Assembly: GCA_933228895.1 (NCBI GenBank)
Contig: OW121848.1
Location: 88,927,470-88,991,469, forward strand
Origin: Platycnemis pennipes
Taxonomy: Eukaryota; Arthropoda; Insecta; Odonata; Platycnemididae
DNA: 64,000 nt
Reading direction: 5' to 3'
The notes beneath the pieces were generated by a model that had not been told where the DNA came from, did not search any database, and saw only the letters and a list, made by a program, of their open reading frames with translations. This document shows, in pieces, positions 55,910-64,000 of the stretch (the stretch's first letter is position 1; the number at the start of each line of letters is the position of its first letter). A program made the position numbers and the translations under genes.

Positions 55910-56870
55910 AACCATCCATGAGATGTTGCATTGAAAAAGTGTTCTGCTTCAAATTTTACTCCTAAGATTCTGCAAATATAAAACCATCTGCATGATAGTC
56001 ATAGCTTCTATTTAGCATGAGAGAATGATACAGTAATGTAAATGATCATTAATCAGCAATGCAGATCGGTTCTATGCTATTTGATAGCATACTAAAAATA
56101 ATTTTTACAGACCTCATTCACAAGCAGTGTACTTCATAAAGCTATGTAACTGACCCTGGGACAGGAGAATTTGGAAAGCATTTTGGTTATGCTGCTGGCT
56201 TCTGTGGCGCCTAGTGTCAGAACCCATCATACCGTAATGTGTTTCATTAAAGGTGAAATTCTTTACATTTCAGAGGGAAAGAAATAGAGATGACAAGAAA
56301 TGAGATGATGTAGAGGAGTAGGAGCAGGGAACTCGACAGGAGAGTAAGAAGGCCTGTGATAATTATTGCCTACGCGGAAGTAGTGTTGTGTGATGTGACC
56401 GGAGGGAAAAAATTTTAAAGTGGAAGTTTTATTTGGACAAGGTGATTTATCTAGATCAATTAAGTTTTGGGATAATTCAAATAAAATATCTCTCAATCAT
56501 GTTCAAAATATTAAGGTTTTGAAGATGGTTTGAAAAACGTGACATTTTTCCTGTGCATCAATTCACCTGTTAGTGCAATTTTTTACTTCATCCGCGATCC
56601 AATTTTCTGTGGCATATGAATTTATCCCCTCGAATATTTGATACAGTAACTCTCGGGTTAGTTGCTTTCTATCCCAAACTGAATGCAAACGGAAATAAGT
56701 AACTCTTGGATTATTTTCTTCCATTTTAACAAATTGATTACGTATTAATTTCTCAGCCATTACCTTGTAGTCGAGCATTCCTCAAGAATTGAATCATTCC
56801 ATCACAATCATTTGTATTTTTGTGCATTTGAATATACATTTTAATTTTTGGGATGTCTTTTCCCGCTAAG
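55910..56870. other. Intergenic sequence with unassigned short frames
   Basis: A 71-codon minus-strand frame (56778-56563; MAEKLIRNQFVKMEENN...) looks somewhat protein-like but has no family match that I know. Nothing else. Confidence 0.3.
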
Positions 56871-57770
56871 AAAGGCGCGTCCTTTTCCTCGGCTGAGGTA
56901 ATTTCCATCGGGCACGAAGCCATCGATGTGCGGGAGAGAGAGAAATTAGATACTGAAGCAGAGTCGGAGGGGCGGGACGAGTTCGGATGGGGATGGTGAT
57001 TGAGGGTTGGCATTTCTTTTATTTTTTCCCCTCGGGAAGAAAGGAAAAAAAGGCGGAGAAAGCGCTCGGTGGAAACAATGCGGATTATCGCGCAAGACGC
57101 GCATCATTTCCTCCGCACAAGGGTGTCTCTGCTGAGAGAGCGGGATCCCGAAGAGGGAGGAATGATGTAGGGAGATAGAGTGAGGGAAAGAGCGGAGAGT
57201 GGTGTGAAAAGGAGAGTCGGGAGTGGAGGAAGAGTGGCGATGATGAAACCTTGGCTTTGACGCTAATGAAACTCCCTCTTTGATGCAAGGTCGCCTTTTT
57301 TACATTTTTCTTCTCGCCTCTCTAACTCCTCCCAACCCCACTTCCTCACCCTTCTCTTCATTCTCACCCTATAACCCTGCCGTGTTGTCACTCTCCTCCT
57401 TAGCTTCTCCTCCCGTCACCATCAAACGGACCCCGAGGAATTCCGACCTCATCCCCGCACTGAGACTTTCATTCTTCTTTTCGACACCAAACCTCTCCAG
57501 GTCTCCGTCTCTCAATTTCTATCGTCCCACTTCTTCTTCTTTCTCCTACTCCGTCTCTTTTTGTCACTGCCCTTCGCGAAATCCTGTCATTTTGACGAGA
57601 ATTAAAACGAGCGCGCCGCGCTCCCATCTCATTTTTATGGGGCGAAAGATGCCCGATAAATCCGTCTAGCGGATCCCGCCTCCCTCCTGGGTGGTGGTAT
57701 TGGAGGCTGGGAGAGGGCAGGCAGGAGGAGGAGTTTTGTGTCGGGGGTCTATCAGATCTGGATAAAAAAA
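56870..57770. other. GC-rich block with CT tracts
   Basis: Purine-rich to about 57240, pyrimidine-rich from 57300 to 57560. The 129-codon frame at 57280-57669 is Ser/Pro low complexity. Confidence 0.3.
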
Positions 57771-58730
57771 AGGGTACGCTTCTTCGTGAAAGCGAGAGTA
57801 TAGGGATTTCTTTTCAAGACTCGGGAGCTGGTTGCCTACGCTAAAAAGGACACTCCCTCATTGTTGCGATTTTTTTAATGGACCCAACGGAGGGGGACTT
57901 TGATCGATGGGACGTGGGGTATTAAGGCTTTCACATAGGATTAGACCAGAATCTCCTGGAATAAAATGGGACAGTTGATTGGCGAACAACGGAAAATGTC
58001 AACCTATATTGCCCAGCCAGAATTTTATCGATATTTTATTACATATCACTCTTTTGTTCCATCTCAATCAGGTGGAGATTAGAGAATTGGTTAATTCCCC
58101 TGCTAATAAATAAATACGAGTCAAAAATGAACTACTGATTATTACTTGTAAACGTATCCAATCTTCGAATCATGCACCTATAAAATTACTTGATTTACTT
58201 GCAGAGTAATTTAAATGTTGAAAAATAAAAATTAGAACAAGAAAACGTTGATGCATCGATTGTTTATTGAACAGTATTAATGCTCATCGAAACTTAACTG
58301 ATTGCTCGAATGCTTTCTCCATTTTTCAGTTCAATATCACAGCTAATTGATGGATAGAGTCTTAATATTAAAGCTCGTTTCCAAATTCAAATCAACGTAA
58401 GAAAGCTTATTCAATTTTAATCAGATACCATTCATTGGACAATGTAGGCTCAACAAACATCAAATGGACGTCGTCAATGGAAATTAACGGGATGAAATTA
58501 CCGTTTTGGAAAGTTTATTATGTTCACGAATCTTTACCTAGGAATATCATTATTATACTTTCAGTTTCTCATCCATTATTTTCTTTTGATTTTCCATGTG
58601 AGGTTCAAACGATAACTTCAGTAAACCAAATTCACTACTCAAATTATTACCTTGTCAAGGGACTATTAGGCACCGATGGGTAAGTTTATGAAGTACGTTC
58701 GAAGTTTGGCATGATCATTCGAAATTCATG
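57771..58730. other. AT-rich sequence, nothing recognised
   Basis: Short frames only. Confidence 0.4.
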
Positions 58731-61690
58731 AAGCGATGGATGGCGTGAATGAAGCACGCCCTGCGCCACCTGCTCCACCGTTCCGTGGAAAAAATATTTC
58801 CGCTCGCGAACCATTACTTCCACCGTGCGCGATCGTGCTTCATTTTTTTTCTCCTTAAAATGAAGAACCCACCGCACGTGAGTACCGCCGCCGCCGTTCG
58901 AAAGGGCGCCTCCGGACGACATTTTACACCGCGCAGCTGCAGAACAAGACGACGACGAACGTTGGGGAGGGTACGCGTGATCTTCTCTCTCTCCCCCATT
59001 CCGGAGGGACCGCTCCGCCCGCGTGCTCCAATCACGCTGCCGACACGAACATCAACGACCTCCGAAACCGCACTCTGTCCCCGCCGAGCGGAAAGAAGGA
59101 TCGCAACACCCGCCACACTCCCCGCCTCCCTCCCATCCACCTCACGCCCCCATACGAGAGCACGGGTTACCAATCTCCTCGTTAACAGGGCTTCGGTTCC
59201 CTTGGGGAGGGTGGGAGGGGTTGATGGTCGAAGAAGGGGTGAAGGGGAGGATGTGCGCGAGCTAGCGGGGGAGGGTTAGATACGGTGGAGAGCCAGAGGG
59301 TAGGCGGCGGAATAAACCCTTCCCGCGTCAGCTGAGGAGCAGGGGATCGGAGAGGTAGCGAAGTGTTGAGAGAGGCTAAAAAAACGTGTGTACATCGAGT
59401 CCTCTCCCACTTACGTCAACGCCCGACAAGCCAAGAGCCCTCCACTCTTTCTATCCGCCGCCAGAGATAGTCCTCCCCGCTCTTAAAAAAATCACGGGCC
59501 GTCGGCCGGCGCCCATCGGGCATCTTTATACGCATCTGTGTCTCACCCACTCCTCCGCGTGGAATCTAGGACCTCCCCTCCGGTCTCTCCTTCTCCCCGG
59601 TCCTCTCTTCGGATTTTTCATCCCCTTGAGCCTTCGGGCGACACTCCCGCGAGATAAGCGGTCGAGCGGCCCGAGGTGCGGGGTGTCGCCTTCGAGATAG
59701 GAGAAGACCGGCTTGCGCTCGTGTTGTTCGGGGATCGGGGATTCCGAGGAGTCTGGCTGGCCGTCGGTGCCGTGGCTGGTGTCGGGAGGGGAAAAAAAAT
59801 GGATCGAGAAGGGGTTGTTGGTCGGGGTGTGTTGAGTTGGGGGGGTGTCGTAGTGTGGCGGGGGGAGGGTCGTAAGAGAGAGGGGGTGGGTGGGTCAGGC
59901 TGCGGTGCAAGGTGGACGGGAGGGGGGTGAGAAGCGAGCGCCGGCGGACGCCGCTCTCCGCCACACCTCTCTCACAATAACCAGCCATGCGGCAGATGGC
60001 GCGTACTGTCGCCTGCAATACACGGCCAGCGCTCGACGGCGGAAACAGATGGACAGACAATACAGAATTTTCTCCTGTATTGCAAGACCGTTGCCCGTCC
60101 ACCCCTCTTTCCCTTCGGGGGTACCGTGTCCCGCTTCCCCCTCCCATCCCATCGCCCCACCCCACCTACACTCTTCCCCACTCCTAAAACCCGCCTTTGC
60201 CGCGGCACTTTGGCCCACTCCTCTCCACCTTGTGGCCCCCAGGGTGCTGCTGATATCACCCATCCCATCCCCTCGTGTTAAAAACTCACCCCCACTCATT
60301 CGCTCACAAATTACTCCAATCTCCCTCTCCACCACCCACCCTCTTCAAATGTAGCGGTGGTCCTCCCTCCCCCTTCACTCCTTCCTCTCCTCCGCCGCCC
60401 TCTCACAGTGTCGTCGTCCCCCGTTTCCAATTTTTCTATCTCGCTGAGCACCATGCGATGTTCACCGCCGTGGACGAAATTTATGCATTACCTTATGAGG
60501 GTTTTTGTCCGTCTCGCCCGGAACGCGTGTTCCCGAGAGTGAGTCCGCACGTGAGGCGTTCGTGTGCTCCTACGTGCACGCCGGGTAGTGTTTTTCCCCC
60601 ACCTCCTCTTCCCCGGACACCCGCGCGACGCCCTGATTGGAGTAATGAGCAGGTAGGACGGCGGTGTGTTGGAGACGGAAGGAACACGGGAAATATTTAC
60701 CCCGGAGCGCATTGTTATTTTATACAAATTTTTTTCTAACAAAGGCTTCGTCGGAACCGGAATGATTGCAATTCCCACCCTTTCCTCCGCACCCCTCACG
60801 AGTCCAACTCCGGTCGGATCCGCGCGGCAGGTGGCGGGAACGGCCGAACTTATTTCCTAAATGGTCCCTAGTCATGAATACGCTCTATTCGCTCTTTCAA
60901 TTGCTTCCGGGCACCGGGATAAAGTGCGCCGCTCCGCTCTCGCTTAAATCTCCTCCGAGTGTTTAATTAGATCGGGCCCGTCACGGCGCCCAGGAGTCCA
61001 CGTGATATTGTTACCCGACGATTTCTGTCCGGAGCTGGCGTAATCACATGGATATGTTGTATGTGCGCATTATGAAAGCGTCTGCAATCGGTGGTAGGTA
61101 TTTTCGTACTTTCAATGCGCCTCCCGTCACGTGCTCTCGATTCGGCGAATGCCGCGGGGTGAATTGCCCGCCCGCTCTCCATACTGGTACGTGGAGCGTG
61201 CATCACACGCACGTACACCATTATCTTTCACCTCCGCTGCACGGAGCGGGGTCTATGCTCAAGCGATTCGTTTTGTGCGAGCGTTGGTGGGGGGAGGGAG
61301 GGGGTGACGTTGGTAAAATGTCGTCGGATTCCGTCGGAAAACTCTTCGTCGAGGAAAGACGTCACAGCAGTCCGTGGACGCGTACGGGTAATGAAGGCCC
61401 CTGTCAAGTGCAGGATAGGAGCTGGGTGGGTGGATATACCGTGGACGCGTTTTTCGACAGTCCGTGCGCGCTTGTGAATTCGTGTGTGCGCGCTCGTGTG
61501 CTACGTCACGCTCGGTTGGGTTACGGCCCCTGTTTTTCGCCCACGCGTAAAGAAGCGAGGCAGGGGGTTGGGAAGAAGGGCGGATTCTCCTGTCCCTGCG
61601 GCGTTTTGAGGAAGTGGGTAGGGAAGGTGGTTGCCCAACGAGTTCCAACTATTTCCACTTCACTCCATAAGCACTTATTGGTGTCGTCAA
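58730..61690. other. 3-kb GC/CpG-rich block, largest in the window
   Basis: Very CpG-rich with many CCCTCC/GGGAGG tracts. Many overlapping frames of 60-200 codons are open on both strands, as expected from composition. It may be a promoter or developmental-gene island, but I found no exon with a convincing splice pair. Confidence 0.35.
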
Positions 61691-61749
61691 GTGTATGTAT
61701 ATGCTTAAATAAATATATTGCATGGGTCACAGACGTGACTAGCGCATGA
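61048..61749 (+). CDS. Unassigned 233-codon ATG frame
   Basis: Begins MDMLYVRIMKASAIGGRYF and ends AWVTDVTSA with TGA... the last 30 codons run out of the CpG-rich block into AT-rich DNA. It is not low complexity, unlike its neighbours, but has no domain, signal peptide or family resemblance I can see. It may be chance in GC-rich DNA. Confidence 0.15.
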   Translation: MDMLYVRIMKASAIGGRYFRTFNAPPVTCSRFGECRGVNCPPALHTGTWSVHHTHVHHYLSPPLHGAGSMLKRFVLCERWWGEGGGDVGKMSSDSVGKLFVEERRHSSPWTRTGNEGPCQVQDRSWVGGYTVDAFFDSPCALVNSCVRARVLRHARLGYGPCFSPTRKEARQGVGKKGGFSCPCGVLRKWVGKVVAQRVPTISTSLHKHLLVSSSVCICLNKYIAWVTDVTSA

Positions 61750-63390
61750 AATTTTGCGTAAAAATGCCACGCAAGCAGTCATGAAATCACAGATAGCATG
61801 AAATATTTCGTGGATATCCCATTCAACTGTTTATATAATGTCCCTTTCACGCCCGTGGTATGTGTTTGTGATTCACTGTTATTTTAGCGAGTGTTCTCCT
61901 TAAATTCTACAAATCTAATATAATTTTGGTATAACAAGTATATTTCTATTTGAGGTCTTCCAACGGCTAATAGCAAATTCACACTTCACGTCTAACCTAA
62001 GGTTTTTAAACTATGACCAAATTAGCATCAATACACTGGATAGGATTTGAATTCGCAATCATATATTCTTTTTGACACTTTTCTAAATCTATGCTTCTAT
62101 ACCTCAAAGCTATCATTCTTTAATTTTATCCTCTGTTTTCGTTAATAGAGTTTTACGGCGTACAAATTATTGCTTATTATAGAATATTAAAACTAGTTAT
62201 TAGGGGTAATGGTATACGGTAGGTACTTATCGGTTTATGAAAAGCAAATGCATGGTAGGGAGAGTGGGAGTTGGCCATGGAATGTGTTGGAATGGAATAA
62301 ATGGAAGTGGATACTATATTAATCGGAAGAGAGAAATTGCTAGGGTACAGCCTTCAAGAATAATGGAGAATAAAAAACTGAAACAAAGTAGGGCTACATC
62401 ACATAAACCTTCACTAACAGTTTTAATTCTACATAATAATCCATATATTTTGTAACCTTTAAACGAGGTCACTCCCTTAATCAGAGGTCTACTTCGTATT
62501 CCCCAAAATAACTTCCTTACCCTGAATGCCCCCGACTAGTTCCTCGATCCGAAGAGACACAATGTTTGATTGTTATAATACACAATTATACACATATTAA
62601 TGGGTATAAAACATTTAAAATATTCGAACAAAAAATTTATTCCTTCAACGCATATAGTTGAAAGAATTACTGGGCAGAGAATCAGTCATGTACTAATTAA
62701 AATATTTTCCTTTTATTTAGAATGAAGATTATTTTGCCTTTCATGCAATCAAGTTATCTTGGGAGAGGGAACTGTTTTGCCCTTTCCTTTGATTTAAGTT
62801 TCTGGGTAAAATCTTGGTAGGGCAGTCCAAGTGGGTGGGCAATATCTTTATTTATAGGCAAGTATATTTTCTTTTCAGTTATGAGAACTAATTAAAATTA
62901 TAACACTTATCGCTTATCTCCAAACTATCCTGTCACTCCGAACCCACTTCTTTTCCCACGTCGAAAATCCACCTTCTGCCGCCTAATTTCTTCCTGCGTA
63001 AGGATAGCCACCACCACGGCGAGTCTCCAAGTGCTAGGCTGCCAGGTTTATTTAATAATTTCTAGTTATTGCAATTCCTTTTTTCCCGTCCTCATTAATA
63101 TGTCTGCTTGCTCCTTTAGCTCTTCTTATTCTCCTCCATTATGGTTCTTGTTGACTTTTTTACTCCCTTGGTGATGTTTGAGTTTCGCTTGTTTGTATTT
63201 AAATAAGTGTGTTTTTAACTGTTTATTTCCAATCTTCATATCTTAATATTGTAGAATTTATGTTGTTTTGATCTTTACTTTAACTTTCCGTTTAAATTCA
63301 GTGGTGAGAAATGCAAATTATGCGGGTGTTGATTTATTATTGAGGGCTTGTTTATTATATTGACCTTGACTTATACATCGTCCCTTGACA
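61690..63390. other. AT-rich sequence, nothing recognised
   Basis: Short frames; no repeat ends, tRNA or exon signals supported. Confidence 0.4.
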
Positions 63391-64000
63391 ATTTTTATAC
63401 CTGTCGGTCGTCATTCGCGCATTCCGTGAAGGGATAGTTTAGTGCTGGGTGAAGAAGCCTCCCCCAAAAGTAGAGAACATCCTTGCGGTAAAGTTGGGGG
63501 CATGAGGAGACGGAGTATGCAGCGAAGGGGATGTGAGGGACACCGTCGAGGAGTGACTCCCGTGCGGGGAATTGCAGCGTTGAAGTATTCATTGGGCGAG
63601 GGAGGGTGGGAGGGGGATGGTGATTAATGGGGAAGGGGTGGTCTCACATCTGTCGCCGAATCAGGGTGGCCGGTCGGGGCGCAGTATATGGGGACCGTTA
63701 AGGTGGAGTAGGGGAAGTGGAAATGCGAGGAGGACTAAGATAGAAGGGATCGGACGGGAAGGACAGTACAGTGGCTCTCTCTCTCTGTAGGGATACTCCG
63801 TCCTCGTGTCGCTGGGAGTAGGCAGGGAAAAAAGAAGGTCGGGGACGGGCTGGCGTGCTTGTGATGGCAAAGGCGAGCGGTACGGAAGAGTGGCAATTGA
63901 AGAGCGGACGAGCAGGTAGCGGGCGGTGCGCGGGACGGGTTATACGGGCAGGTCCAGGAGGAGAGAAGGGGTTATGTGGAGAGGGTCGAGTAGGAGATAT
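63390..64000. other. GC-rich, purine-rich block running off the window
   Basis: GGGAGG/GGAGG tracts to the end; frames under 70 codons. Continues beyond the window. Confidence 0.3.

Noticed and set aside
56563..57013. Two adjacent minus-strand frames (86 and 71 codons) as spliced exons
   Set aside because: A CAAG-GTAATG donor-like site lies between them, but no matching acceptor or recognisable protein supports a gene.
60420..60560. Exon reading FYLAEHHAMFTAVDEIYALPYEGF
   Set aside because: Looks protein-like over a short distance, but no acceptor/donor pair of good quality bounds it and the surrounding frame is low complexity.
1..64000. Prokaryotic defence, CRISPR, phage or biosynthetic system
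   Set aside because: There are no operons, spacer arrays or bacterial-type gene density; all confident coding sequence belongs to eukaryotic transposable elements.

Overview
The window is eukaryotic, nuclear-type DNA, most likely from an arthropod and probably an insect. It has no operons, ribosome-binding sites or dense coding. It does hold a piggyBac transposase, a full-length CR1/Jockey-type LINE, a Penelope-like fragment, hAT and pogo-type elements, several tRNA-derived SINE-like repeats, (GA)n tracts and a widespread arthropod-style 'CTACATC...AAGCCACC' repeat. I cannot name the species.

Base composition is a mosaic. Long AT-rich stretches alternate with 0.4-3 kb GC- and CpG-rich blocks full of pyrimidine/purine tracts. 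The main blocks are near 2.5, 4.6, 10.5, 14.5-15.6, 17.7-18.4, 22.4-23.2, 38.7-39.6, 44.3-46.3, 48.3, 54.6-55.4, 56.9-57.8, 58.7-61.7 and 63.4-64 kb. Long frames inside them are mostly what low stop-codon frequency gives, so I do not call them genes.

Layout: 1-1,992 is the right part of a piggyBac element with an intact transposase, ending at a TTAA site. 3.8 and 7.9 kb carry two ~96% identical copies of a 297-bp inverted-repeat MITE. 8,386-10,068 is an internally deleted hAT element with a BED-finger remnant and an 8-bp target duplication. 12,630-14,025 is a second, non-autonomous TTAA (piggyBac-like) element of another family. 18.8, 22.1, 29.9, 31.2, 32.3, 32.7, 38.3, 41.5 and 54.1 kb hold SINE-like or tRNA-derived repeats. 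21.4-21.9 kb is a decayed LINE ORF2 tail. 28.0-28.6 kb is a frameshifted Penelope-like GIY-YIG fragment on the minus strand. 31,820-32,267 is a pogo/Tigger-like short element. 33,160-37,770 (minus) is a full-length LINE with both ORFs open. From 52 to 56 kb lie several 5'-truncated RTE-like LINE tails.

Host genes are not securely visible. The two best hints are on the minus strand: a terminal exon/3' UTR at about 50,470-51,341 (strong acceptor, AATAAA signal) and a 119-bp exon at 46,139-46,257 with a near-consensus donor beside a large CpG-rich block. The most interesting observation is in the LINE. Its ORF2 has no ATG upstream of the endonuclease active site and lies in the same frame as ORF1, separated by a single TGA. 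This suggests stop-codon readthrough or non-AUG initiation. I found no prokaryote-style defence, CRISPR or secondary-metabolite system.
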